Part shown: piece after piece, positions 8,565 to 16,609 of the stretch
Numbering within the stretch: position 1 is the first letter of the stretch
Layout of the letters: each line of letters opens with the position of its first letter
DNA from: CG1-02-35-72 sp964564475
GTDB taxonomy: Bacteria; Bacteroidota; Bacteroidia; Flavobacteriales; Flavobacteriaceae
Length of the DNA stretch: 50,868 bases
Direction of reading: 5' to 3'
Assembly (NCBI GenBank): GCA_964564475.1
Contig: CAZMBM010000002.1
Coordinates: 1-50,868, forward strand
The notes under the pieces: model-generated
The model's input: only the letters and a program-made list of their open reading frames with translations
What the model was told of the DNA's origin: nothing
Database searches by the model: none
Position numbers and translations under genes: made by a program

Positions 8565-9137
8565 TTACAAAGTGTCGAAAACAGCACACAAACGGTCTGT
8601 TATTTCTTGGATACTGCCCACGCCGTTAACGCCGTAATATTTGTTTTGAGCAGTGTAATAATCAACTAAAACAGCGGTTTTATTTTGGTATTCGTTAAAA
8701 CGGTTTCTAATTTTCTCTTCGTCTTGATCATCGGGCCGGCCACTGGTTAAACCGCGTTTTAAAAGGCGTTCTACCAATAAGTTTTCGGGGACTTCCAAAG
8801 CAATCATCGCGTTAATTTGGGTGCCTTTCGAGGCTAAAAAGGCGTCTAAAGCCGTGGCTTGTGAATTGGTTCTTGGAAAGCCGTCGAAAATAATACCATT
8901 GGCGTTGAGGTTTTTATCCACTTCGGCTTTGAGCATATCTATGGTTACCACATCGGGAACTAAATCGCCCTTATCCATATATGATTTTGCCAAAATGCCC
9001 AAAGGGGTATTATTTTTAATATTAAACCTGAACACGTCGCCTGTGGAAATATGAATGAGCTGATAGCGTTCTTTTAAAAATGCGGCCTGTGTGCCTTTTC
9101 CGGCACCCGGAGGACCAAAAAGAACAATGTTTTTCAT
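8565..9137 (-). CDS. adk: Adenylate kinase (short-lid form)
   Basis: This 190-residue enzyme interconverts ATP + AMP and two ADP. The P-loop G-P-P-G-A-G-K-G-T lies at residues 8-16. AMP-site residues follow in H-I-S-T-G-D-V-F-R, and F-D-G-F-P-R-T appears near residue 86. The lid is the short form (R-G-L-T-S-G-R-P-D-D), without the zinc-binding cysteines of long-lid enzymes. Its ATG overlaps the hpt stop by one base (TAATG), and the Obg start lies 11 bases beyond its stop, so the three genes are probably co-transcribed and coupled. Confidence 0.96.
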   Translation of the reverse strand: MKNIVLFGPPGAGKGTQAAFLKERYQLIHISTGDVFRFNIKNNTPLGILAKSYMDKGDLVPDVVTIDMLKAEVDKNLNANGIIFDGFPRTNSQATALDAFLASKGTQINAMIALEVPENLLVERLLKRGLTSGRPDDQDEEKIRNRFNEYQNKTAVLVDYYTAQNKYYGVNGVGSIQEITDRLCAVFDTL

Positions 9138-9679
9138 TAATTGGTTGTTTTTAATTGGTATATATCGGGTAAATTACGTCCTAGACCGTCGTAATCTAAA
9201 CCGTAACCTACAATAAATTTATTGGGAATAGAAAGGCCTATATAATCTATTTTTAAATCCTTTTTAAAAACGTCGGGTTTAAAAAATAGTGTGGCAATCT
9301 TTAAAGCTTTTACTTTTTTGTCTTTAAATATCTGATAAATCTCTTCTAAAGTATTTCCCGTGTCGATAATATCTTCTAAAATAACAACGGTTTTACCTTC
9401 TATATTTTCTTGTAAGCCTACCAATTCTTTCACTCTTCCTGTTGTTGAAGTTCCTAGGTAGGAGGCTAATTTAACAAATGACACTTCGCAAGGTTTGTTG
9501 TACTGTCTTACAATATCGGCTACAAACATAAACGACCCATTTAAAATGCCTATAAAAAGAGGTTGTTCGTCTTGTAAATCGGCAGCCATATCTTGTGCTA
9601 ATTTTTTTACGGTTGCTTCAATTTTTTGAGCCGCTATAAATGGGATAAAGAATTTATTGTGAAGTTTTAAGGCATCCAT
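9137..9679 (-). CDS. hpt: Hypoxanthine phosphoribosyltransferase
   Basis: The 180-residue protein has the type I phosphoribosyltransferase PRPP loop V-V-I-L-E-D-I-I-D-T-G-N-T at residues 98-110, with the paired acidic residues (E-D) before the loop. The flexible-loop and purine-contact segments (S-Y-L-G-T near residue 73, and the late V-G-Y-G-L-D-Y-D-G) fit HPRT. It salvages hypoxanthine and guanine to IMP and GMP. I start at M-D-A-L-K-L-H. The upstream frame to 9715 runs through the secDF terminator and has a non-ATG start. It is the first gene of the salvage/GTPase operon. Confidence 0.93.
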   Translation of the reverse strand: MDALKLHNKFFIPFIAAQKIEATVKKLAQDMAADLQDEQPLFIGILNGSFMFVADIVRQYNKPCEVSFVKLASYLGTSTTGRVKELVGLQENIEGKTVVILEDIIDTGNTLEEIYQIFKDKKVKALKIATLFFKPDVFKKDLKIDYIGLSIPNKFIVGYGLDYDGLGRNLPDIYQLKTTN

Positions 9680-9704
9680 AGTTCTTAACTTTGTGCAAAA
9701 TAAC

Positions 9705-9736
9705 AAAAAAACCATCTCAAAATGAGACGGTTTTTT
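9705..9736 (-). terminator. Terminator of secDF (may work both ways)
   Basis: A-tract, CC, one A-C mismatch, TCTCA, a 3-base loop, TGAGA, GG and a T-tract form a stem-loop 17 bases beyond the secDF stop. Poly-A and poly-T on the two flanks would allow termination in either direction. It separates secDF from hpt. Confidence 0.8.
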
Positions 9737-9752
9737 AATTATTTATACATTT

Positions 9753-12701
9753 TTATTTTGTATTCTTATCGGCCTTTTTAGAGGTGAGATACATAATAGG
9801 CGACGCTATAAATAATGACGAATAGGTTCCTACAATAACCCCTACAATTAAGGCAAACATAAAGCCGCGAATGGTTTCGCCACCATCAATAAAAATGGCT
9901 AATAACACAAGCAAGGTAGTTAATGAGGTATTTATAGTTCTGCTCAAAGTACTGCTCAAGGCTTTATTTATTCTTGTTTCTTGATTCCAAGAGTGATGTA
10001 AATTAGCAAACTCTCTAATACGGTCGAATATAACCACCGTATCATTTAAAGAGTAGCCTACCACAGTAAGAATGGCTGCAATAAAGGCTTGGTCTATTTC
10101 TAAGTCGAAAGGCAAATATTTGTACAGTAACGAGAAGGTTCCCAGTACAACCAATACGTCGTGGAATACAGCCACTACGGCACCTAAACTGAATTGCCAT
10201 TTTCTAAAGCGCAATAAGATGTATAAAAAGACAACAATTAGCGAACCTAAAATCGCCCAAAAAGCATCTTTTTTAATATCATCGGCAATGGTTGGACCCA
10301 CTTTTACAGCCTGCATAATGCCAATTTTATGGGCTGTTTCGCCACCCGGCTTGAATTGTTTTAGGGTCATGCCGTCGGGTAAGAAAGCTTTAACACCATC
10401 AAACAATTTTTGTTGTACTTCGTCATCGGCTTCAAGGCCGTTTTCATCAACATTGTACTTGGTGGTTATTTTTAGTTGGTTGGTATTTCCAAAGGTCTTG
10501 ACTTCGGGCGTACTGCCAAAAATATCTTTAAGCGCATTGCCCACTTCAGGAGGGCTAATAGCTTTTTCGAAACGAACCGTATAAGTACGACCGCCTTTAA
10601 AATCGACACCGTAATTGAGCCCGTTAGTAAATAGAGAAACCAAACCGGCTACAATAATAGTACCCGATATAAAAAAGGCTATTTTGCGTTTTCTTAAAAA
10701 GGTTATGTCTAAATCTTTAAACCAATTACGGGTTATTTTTGTATCGAAGGTTAAAGAGTGGTCTTTTTTCATATACCACTCAATAAGCAAACGAGTAATG
10801 AATATGGCACTGAATAAAGAGGTGAGGATACCTATCATTAAGGTAGTGGCAAATCCTTTTATGGGACCCGAGCCAAAAATAAACAGAATAAGACCGGTTA
10901 GTAATGTAGTAATATTGGCATCCAGAATAGACGAAAGCGCCCCGCCAAAACCATCTCTAATGGCTTCTTTTACGCCTTTTCCTTTGGCAAATTCTTCTTT
11001 TATGCGTTCGTAAATAAGCACGTTGGCATCAACTGACATACCAATGGTCAATACAATACCGGCAATACCGGGTAGCGTAAGGACAGCCCCAAATCCGGTA
11101 AGAACACCAAATATGTACAAGATGTTTGTAATAAGCGCTATGTCGGCAAAAATACCAGCCTTACCATAATACAAAATCATCCAAAGTAAAATAAGCGCTA
11201 AAGCAATTAAAAAGGAATTCACACCACTGTCAATAGCTTCTTGACCTAGCGAGGGCCCCACGATTTCTGATTGAATTATTTGGGCAGGCGCCGGTAATTT
11301 ACCCGCTTTTAAAACGTTGGCTAAATCTTGTGCTTCGTTTATGGTAAAATTACCCGAAATAGAAGTGCGACCACTTGTAATAGCGTCATTTACCCGTGGT
11401 GCGGTATAGACATAGTTATCTAAAACCACTGCTACAAATTTGCCTACATTGGCCGTAGTCATTTTCCCCCAAAGTTTTGAGCCTCTACTGTTCATAGTCA
11501 TACTCACTTCGGGATTGGCACCAAACTGACCAAAAGCCTGACGGGCATCTTCAATAACATCACCTTCAATAGGCGCTTTATCTTCGCGGTTAGACTTTAT
11601 GGCATATAAATAAATAACTTCCGAATTTGTGATAGGCTTAGCATCCCACAAAAATTTCACATACTTCATATTGTCGGGAAGTAATGCGCGTATTTCAGGC
11701 ATGGCTAAATATTTATTGACCCGTGCTGTATCTGTTAAAGCAGCCGTGCCTATTCTGGAACTTAAATCGTTATCACTTTGCGGAATGCTTGGATAGAAAA
11801 CAGTATAAAGTGGATGTAGTTTTGCATTGTCAACAGAGTCTTTTACCTCACCAAGAAGGTCATCTATTTTAGAGCTTTTTTTATCAGACTCTTTTACTTT
11901 GGCATTGTCTTCTATTTTTAGAATTTTTGCTAAAGTAGCATCGGCTTGCTGAAAAAAGGGAGCCATATCTTGGTTGGTATAGACTTCCCAAAATTGTAAT
12001 TCGGCCGTACTTTGCAGCAGTTTTTTAACACGGTCTATGTCTTTGGCACCGGGTAATTCAATTAATATTCTACCCGATTGGGCCACGCGTTGTATGTTGG
12101 GTTGTGTGACGCCAAATTTATCAATACGGCTTCTCAATACTTCGAAAGCGGTATTTATAGAGCCATTTACCTCGTCTCTTAGGATGGGTTGTACTTCGGC
12201 ATTCGACATCTTAAAATTAATCTTATCGCGCAAAGATTTATTACCAAAAATTTTGGGATCACTCAACTTAATTTTACCCTTGCTCAAGTTTTCAAATGCG
12301 TCAAAAAACAGTGTGATATAATCGCTGTTGCTACCTCTTTGGGCTTTGGTAGCCGCATCCAATGCTTTATTAAAAGTAGGGTCTTTAGAGTGGTTAGAGA
12401 GCCCAAATAATATATCTCTTACAGATACTTCTAGTGTAGCGTTTATACCACCTTTAAGGTCTAAACCCAAATTAATTTCTTTATTTTTTACTTCGTTATA
12501 GGTAAAAGAGGCAATACCTAAATCTACAACAGGTTTGTTGGCAATAGAGTCTAGGTAAGCACGTTCTTTATTAGCATCACCATTGGCATAAATGGCAGCC
12601 TTTTCTTCAACATTTTTGGCAAACCAAGTAAAGGATAACTGGTAAACACACACCAATCCAAAAAGGATGGCAAACAATCGTATAAGTCCTTTGTTTTGCA
12701 T
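9753..12701 (-). CDS. secDF: Fused protein-export membrane protein SecDF
   Basis: At 982 residues this is the SecD-SecF fusion usual in Bacteroidota. A first transmembrane helix (residues about 8-25) leads to a long periplasmic domain with the SecD motif G-L-D-L-K-G-G. After it come a helix bundle with M-S-V-D-A-N-V-L-I-Y-E-R-I-K-E-E, a second N-terminal helix and G-V-D-F-K-G-G of SecF, and a second bundle with G-Y-S-L-N-D-T-V-V-I-F-D-R-I-R-E. The complex assists SecYEG by pulling translocating proteins into the periplasm using proton or sodium flow. It is longer than E. coli SecD plus SecF because of insertions in the first periplasmic domain. It is transcribed alone. Confidence 0.97.
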   Translation of the reverse strand: MQNKGLIRLFAILFGLVCVYQLSFTWFAKNVEEKAAIYANGDANKERAYLDSIANKPVVDLGIASFTYNEVKNKEINLGLDLKGGINATLEVSVRDILFGLSNHSKDPTFNKALDAATKAQRGSNSDYITLFFDAFENLSKGKIKLSDPKIFGNKSLRDKINFKMSNAEVQPILRDEVNGSINTAFEVLRSRIDKFGVTQPNIQRVAQSGRILIELPGAKDIDRVKKLLQSTAELQFWEVYTNQDMAPFFQQADATLAKILKIEDNAKVKESDKKSSKIDDLLGEVKDSVDNAKLHPLYTVFYPSIPQSDNDLSSRIGTAALTDTARVNKYLAMPEIRALLPDNMKYVKFLWDAKPITNSEVIYLYAIKSNREDKAPIEGDVIEDARQAFGQFGANPEVSMTMNSRGSKLWGKMTTANVGKFVAVVLDNYVYTAPRVNDAITSGRTSISGNFTINEAQDLANVLKAGKLPAPAQIIQSEIVGPSLGQEAIDSGVNSFLIALALILLWMILYYGKAGIFADIALITNILYIFGVLTGFGAVLTLPGIAGIVLTIGMSVDANVLIYERIKEEFAKGKGVKEAIRDGFGGALSSILDANITTLLTGLILFIFGSGPIKGFATTLMIGILTSLFSAIFITRLLIEWYMKKDHSLTFDTKITRNWFKDLDITFLRKRKIAFFISGTIIVAGLVSLFTNGLNYGVDFKGGRTYTVRFEKAISPPEVGNALKDIFGSTPEVKTFGNTNQLKITTKYNVDENGLEADDEVQQKLFDGVKAFLPDGMTLKQFKPGGETAHKIGIMQAVKVGPTIADDIKKDAFWAILGSLIVVFLYILLRFRKWQFSLGAVVAVFHDVLVVLGTFSLLYKYLPFDLEIDQAFIAAILTVVGYSLNDTVVIFDRIREFANLHHSWNQETRINKALSSTLSRTINTSLTTLLVLLAIFIDGGETIRGFMFALIVGVIVGTYSSLFIASPIMYLTSKKADKNTK

Positions 12702-12737
12702 TATTTTATAATTTTACAGGCGTTAATTTGAAACGTG

Positions 12738-12745
12738 CAAATATA
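12738..12745 (-). promoter_or_regulatory. -7 promoter element of secDF
   Basis: Minus-strand TATATTTG matches TAnnTTTG in full, 36 bases before the ATG. It lies in the divergent spacer shared with fhs. Confidence 0.55.
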
Positions 12746-12806
12746 TAACTTCATTGGCGATTTGACAAATTAAAGCCTTTGATTTTAGAAGCCCGTAAAA
12801 GCTCAC

Positions 12807-12814
12807 TATATTTG
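12807..12814 (+). promoter_or_regulatory. -7 promoter element of fhs
   Basis: TATATTTG, a full TAnnTTTG match, 19 bases before the fhs ATG. A TTTG at 12778-12781 lies 25 bases upstream, a little farther than the usual -33 spacing. Confidence 0.6.
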
Positions 12815-12833
12815 CATCTTAAAATTTTAAAAT

Positions 12834-13930
12834 ATGACCTATTTGTCTGATATTGAAATAGCCCAACAAGCCACAATAAAGCCCATAAAAAACATCGCAA
12901 AAAAGTTAAATATCTCTGAAGAAAAATTAGAACTTTACGGTCCTTACAAGGCTAAATTACCTTTGGATTTGATAGATGACGCCCAAGTAAATAAGAACAA
13001 TCTGATTTTGGTAACAGCCTTAACTCCTACACCTGCCGGTGAAGGTAAAACAACGGTATCTATAGGTTTAACCGAAGGCTTAAATGCCATAGGAACACAA
13101 ACCTGTGTGGTGTTAAGAGAGCCCTCATTAGGCCCTGTTTTTGGTATAAAAGGAGGAGCGGCCGGAGGAGGCTATTCACAAGTCATTCCAATGGAGGATA
13201 TCAACCTGCATTTTACGGGCGATTTTAATGCTATTGAAAAAGCTAACAATTTACTGTCGGCTTTGATAGACAATAACATCCAAAGCAAGACTCATAATTT
13301 GGGTATTGATGCCCGTACCGTCTCTTGGAAACGTGTGATTGATATGAACGACCGTGCTCTGCGCAATATTATTATAGGTCTTGGGGGCACTACAAACGGT
13401 ATTCCGCGCGAAGACGGGTTTAACATAACACCGGCTTCAGAAATTATGGCTATTTTGTGTATGGCACAGAATTTCAAAGATTTAAAAGAGCGCTTGGGCA
13501 GTATTTTTATTGGATTTACTTACGACAAAAAAGCCATTTTTGCCCGCGATTTAAAAGCCGAAAATGCTATGGCGATCCTTTTAAAGGACGCTATTAAGCC
13601 CAATTTAGTGCAGACGCTTGAAGGAAATCCCGCTATAATTCACGGCGGCCCTTTTGCCAATATAGCCCAAGGAACAAACACAATTATAGCTACAAAAATG
13701 GGTTTGTCTTTGTCTAATTATGTCATTACAGAAGCCGGTTTTGGTGCCGATTTAGGCGCTGAAAAATTCTTAGATATTAAATGTGCCACGGCAGGGTTAA
13801 ACCCCAAAGCTGTAGTATTAGTGGCCACTATCCGCGCTTTACGTTATCACGGTGGTGCTGCCAAAGATGCGTTTAACGACAAAAATTTGGGTTTTGTAGT
13901 CAAAGGTTTTGAAAATCTGGAAAAACATAT
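12834..13930 (+). CDS. fhs: Formate-tetrahydrofolate ligase, cut by assembly gap
   Basis: About 366 residues are visible before the N block; family members are about 555 residues, so roughly the last third is missing. The ATP loop T-P-T-P-A-G-E-G-K-T-T-V-S-I-G-L and the folate/formate-site blocks R-E-P-S-L-G-P-V-F-G-I-K-G-G-A-A-G-G-G and H-F-T-G-D-F-N-A-I are clear. The enzyme makes 10-formyltetrahydrofolate from formate, tetrahydrofolate and ATP in one-carbon metabolism. The sequence after the gap does not continue the protein and runs straight into the end of dusB. Either the unknown gap hides the 3' end, or the gene is interrupted by an insertion sequence. Confidence 0.93.
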
Positions 13931-14030
13931 NNNNNNNNNNNNNNNNNNNNNNNNNNNNNNNNNNNNNNNNNNNNNNNNNNNNNNNNNNNNNNNNNNNNNN
14001 NNNNNNNNNNNNNNNNNNNNNNNNNNNNNN
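13931..14030. other. Assembly gap of 100 N
   Basis: One hundred N, the conventional placeholder for a gap of unknown size. At least about 570 bases of fhs should lie inside it if the gene is intact. The sequence on its right side looks like a mobile-element end, which would explain why assembly failed here. Confidence 0.95.
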
Positions 14031-14129
14031 ATATCTATAAAAAAATAAATATTTTAAATTAGGGTATAATAGACAAAATAGTTGCACTTTTTGAGTAAAA
14101 TATTTCAAGTGGACAAAATAGTTGCTACC
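14031..14129. mobile_element. Possible insertion-sequence end with spaced terminal repeats
   Basis: The 14-base word GACAAAATAGTTGC occurs at 14072-14085 and again at 14112-14125, exactly 40 bases apart. It is followed by TACCA, so the outward end on the minus strand would read TGGTAGCAACTATTTTGTCC. Multiple spaced copies near a TG...CA tip are typical of IS21-like elements. No transposase is visible because the sequence to the left is a gap. The placement abuts the dusB stop at 14139. The assignment is tentative. Confidence 0.35.
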
Positions 14130-14138
14130 AGATATCAG

Positions 14139-15122
14139 TTACTGATTACCAAACACCTCTAAAATCTCTTTAAAAATTTGATTGAGCCCATCCAAATTAT
14201 CTGTAGTAACCAATTTAAGACGGTAAGGTTTAAAATGCGGAATGCTTCTAAAATAGTTGGTATAATGCCGGCGGGTTTCTAAAATGCCCAAAGTAGTGCC
14301 CTTCCAACCTATAGCCATTTCTAAATGACGTTTGGCCATAGCCACACGCACAGCCATAGTTGGTGGTGCCAAGTGCTTCCCTGTTTTAAAAAAGTGTTTC
14401 ACCTCAGCAAAAAACCACGGATTGCCAATACTGGCACGGCCAATCATAGCCCCGTCTAAGCCGAATTTATCACGCATCAAAGCTGCTTTTTCGGGCGAAT
14501 TGACATCACCATTACCAAAAATAGGGATGTGCATACGCGGATTGTTTTTTACTTCGGCAATGGGCATCCAATCGGCTATGCCCTTATACATCTGCGCACG
14601 GGTACGTCCGTGAATAGAGATGGCTTTAGCCCCGGCATCTTGCAGACGTTCGGCTACTTCTACAATTTTTATAGAGTCGGCATCCCAACCCAAACGGGTT
14701 TTGACGGTTATGGGCAGGTGGGTATGCTTTACCATCTCTCGGGTAAGCTTTTCCATAAGGTCAATATCTTTCAATATACCGGCTCCGGCGCCTTTGCTCA
14801 CCACTTTTTTAACAGGGCAACCAAAATTGATATCGATAATATCGGGTTTAGATTGTTCTACAATCTCAATGGTATGCAACATCGAATTTAAATTGGCACC
14901 AAAAATTTGAATACCTACAGGGCGTTCGTTTTCGTAAATATCGAGTTTTTTAACACTTTTGGCCGCATCGCGAATCAGACCTTCGGACGAAATAAATTCT
15001 GTGTAAACCACATCGGCACCTTGTTCTTTACAAAGCGCTCTAAAAGGCGGATCGCTTACGTCTTCCATCGGGGCAAGCAATAAAGGAAAATCGCCTAGTT
15101 CTATACTGTCTATTTTTACCAT
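14139..15122 (-). CDS. dusB: tRNA-dihydrouridine synthase B
   Basis: This 327-residue flavoprotein reduces specific uridines in the tRNA D-loop using FMN and NADPH. The N-terminal L-A-P-M-E-D-V-S-D-P-P-F-R binds FMN, I-N-F-G-C-P-V-K-K-V near residue 98 supplies the catalytic Cys and RNA contacts, and V-K-T-R-L-G-W, I-S-I-H-G-R-T-R and G-N-G-D-V are the FMN-phosphate blocks of the TIM barrel. The order and length fit DusB rather than DusA or DusC. It begins with ATG at 15122. Downstream of its stop is the possible insertion-sequence end. Confidence 0.94.
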   Translation of the reverse strand: MVKIDSIELGDFPLLLAPMEDVSDPPFRALCKEQGADVVYTEFISSEGLIRDAAKSVKKLDIYENERPVGIQIFGANLNSMLHTIEIVEQSKPDIIDINFGCPVKKVVSKGAGAGILKDIDLMEKLTREMVKHTHLPITVKTRLGWDADSIKIVEVAERLQDAGAKAISIHGRTRAQMYKGIADWMPIAEVKNNPRMHIPIFGNGDVNSPEKAALMRDKFGLDGAMIGRASIGNPWFFAEVKHFFKTGKHLAPPTMAVRVAMAKRHLEMAIGWKGTTLGILETRRHYTNYFRSIPHFKPYRLKLVTTDNLDGLNQIFKEILEVFGNQ

Positions 15123-15132
15123 AAGTGAGTTG

Positions 15133-15140
15133 CAAAAGTA
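15133..15140 (-). promoter_or_regulatory. Possible -7 promoter element of dusB
   Basis: Minus-strand TACTTTTG matches TAnnTTTG, but it is only 10 bases before the ATG, which would leave a leader of a few bases at most. It is therefore a weaker candidate than the others in this window. Confidence 0.35.
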
Positions 15141-15232
15141 TTTAATTCTGTGTTAAACATTTGAAATTTAAGATTTGTTTTTTAGAATTTATCATTTTTT
15201 AGTTTTACCGCAATGTTCGCAAAAAAGACCGA

Positions 15233-15266
15233 ACGCTGAATACTAAACACTGCTACTGCATACTGT
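15233..15266. repeat. Degenerate short microrepeat in spacer
   Basis: The 283-base spacer between dusB and the TolB-like gene holds a run of imperfect 7-8-base units related to TACTGCA/TACTGAA. This looks like the degenerate microrepeats common between genes in flavobacteria-like genomes. No coding potential or stable hairpin is evident. Confidence 0.3.
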
Positions 15267-15379
15267 TTAAGATTCTGTTTTTAGTCATTTTGAAAACTAT
15301 CTTTTGGGTTTTGTTTTTTGTAATTTTCCTCGCGTTACTTTTAGTCCTTTAAGCGTCATATTTTACCCTTAATGCATCT

Positions 15380-15387
15380 TATTTTTG
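15380..15387 (+). promoter_or_regulatory. -7 promoter element of the TolB-like lipoprotein gene
   Basis: TATTTTTG matches TAnnTTTG and ends 18 bases before the ATG at 15406. No clear -33 TTTG is present. Confidence 0.45.
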
Positions 15388-15405
15388 GTGTTTTAATTTA
15401 AAGAT

Positions 15406-16515
15406 ATGAACCGTATAATACTTATAGGCTTGGTAATGCTCGTGGCAAGCTGTCAAAATAAACCTGATAAAAAGAAAACTCAGGCCACTTCCGGCGCCAC
15501 AAAAATAGTCAACTTAAAGCACTATCCGCAAGAGCGACACTTAAAAAATGTGCGTCAATTGACTTTTGGAGGTGACAATGCCGAAGCCTACTGGAACAGC
15601 ACAGGAGATGCCTTGGTTTTTCAGGCTACCAATAAAAAATGGGGTGTGTCTTGCGATCAAATTTATACCATGGCTATTTCAGAAGATTTAAGTCAAGGAA
15701 AAATACCACAGTTAGTTAGTAATGGTCTAGGCCGTACCACCTGTAGTTATTTTATGCCCGGCGATACCACTATTGTATATGCCTCTACTTATAAAGCCGA
15801 TGTTAATTGCCCGCCGGTTCCTAAAAAAGAAGATTACGACAACAAATATATTTGGCCTGTTTACAGCAGTTTTGATATTTATATTGCCGATAATAAAGGC
15901 AAACAATTAAAACAGCTGACCAATACACCTGGTTATGATGCCGAGCCGACGGTATCGCCAAAAGGTGATAAAATTGTGTTTACCTCAATGCGTTCGGGCG
16001 ATTTAGAATTGTACACTATGGATATTGACGGTGCTAATGTTAAACAAATAACCCACGACTTGGGTTACGACGGGGGGGCTTTTTTCTCACCTGACGGAAC
16101 CAAATTAATTTTTCGCGCCTCACGTCCCAAAACACCTCAAGCTGTTAAAGAGTACAAAGATTTACTGGCCAAAGGTGTGGTAATGCCCACAAATATGGAA
16201 CTGTTTATATGTAATGTTGATGGGTCTGACTTAAGGCAAATAACAAAATTAGGCAGTGCCAATTGGGCACCGTTTTTTCATCCAAATGGGGAAAAAGTTA
16301 TTTTTTCTACCAACCACCACAAAACCAAACACGATGGTTTTAACTTATTTATGGTAAATACTGACGGCACAGGCTTAGAACAAATTACTTTTGATGGTGT
16401 TTTTGACGCTTTTCCTATGTTTTCGCCCGACGGGACAAAATTGGTTTTTTCTTCAAATCGCAATAACAACGGTACACATGACACCAATTTATTTGTAGCC
16501 GATTGGGTAGAGTGA
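15406..16515 (+). CDS. TolB-like beta-propeller lipoprotein
   Basis: This 369-residue protein has a lipoprotein signal peptide with lipobox L-V-A-S-C, giving Cys16 as the acylated residue. The following K/D-rich stretch gives no clear inner-membrane retention signal. The rest is a run of about five PD40-type blades, seen in repeated patterns such as F-S-P-D-G-T-K-L-V-F-S-S-N-R and A-E-P-T-V-S-P-K-G-D-K-I-V-F-T-S. These resemble the TolB C-terminal propeller, but the TolB N-terminal domain and a tol operon are absent, so a direct Tol-Pal role is unlikely. It may bind a partner protein or peptide at the outer membrane. No catalytic residues are recognisable. Confidence 0.75.
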   Translation: MNRIILIGLVMLVASCQNKPDKKKTQATSGATKIVNLKHYPQERHLKNVRQLTFGGDNAEAYWNSTGDALVFQATNKKWGVSCDQIYTMAISEDLSQGKIPQLVSNGLGRTTCSYFMPGDTTIVYASTYKADVNCPPVPKKEDYDNKYIWPVYSSFDIYIADNKGKQLKQLTNTPGYDAEPTVSPKGDKIVFTSMRSGDLELYTMDIDGANVKQITHDLGYDGGAFFSPDGTKLIFRASRPKTPQAVKEYKDLLAKGVVMPTNMELFICNVDGSDLRQITKLGSANWAPFFHPNGEKVIFSTNHHKTKHDGFNLFMVNTDGTGLEQITFDGVFDAFPMFSPDGTKLVFSSNRNNNGTHDTNLFVADWVE

Positions 16516-16609
16516 CCGGTGTTTAATAGTTGGTTAATTGTATTAGAATTAGTTATTTAAAATATTTTTAGTAGATTTAACCTCGCGATTTTTATTGTAG
16601 GTGTTCTCT

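Noticed and set aside
10072..10584. Plus-strand open frame of 170 codons opposite secDF
   Set aside because: It is antisense to a highly conserved gene with full-length domains; low-complexity composition and no promoter.
13839..14108. Minus-strand frame crossing the first N block
   Set aside because: It owes its length to 34 undefined codons and is antisense to fhs on one side.
15200..15235. Short inverted repeat GTTCG/CGAAC in the dusB spacer as a terminator
   Set aside because: The arms are 5 bases, there is no T-run after it, and no gene ends there; the genes on both sides start away from it.
16525..16557. GTTA-containing words upstream of the LytTR gene as a possible autoregulatory site
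   Set aside because: The spacings are 19 and 23 bases rather than 21, and the words are not identical.
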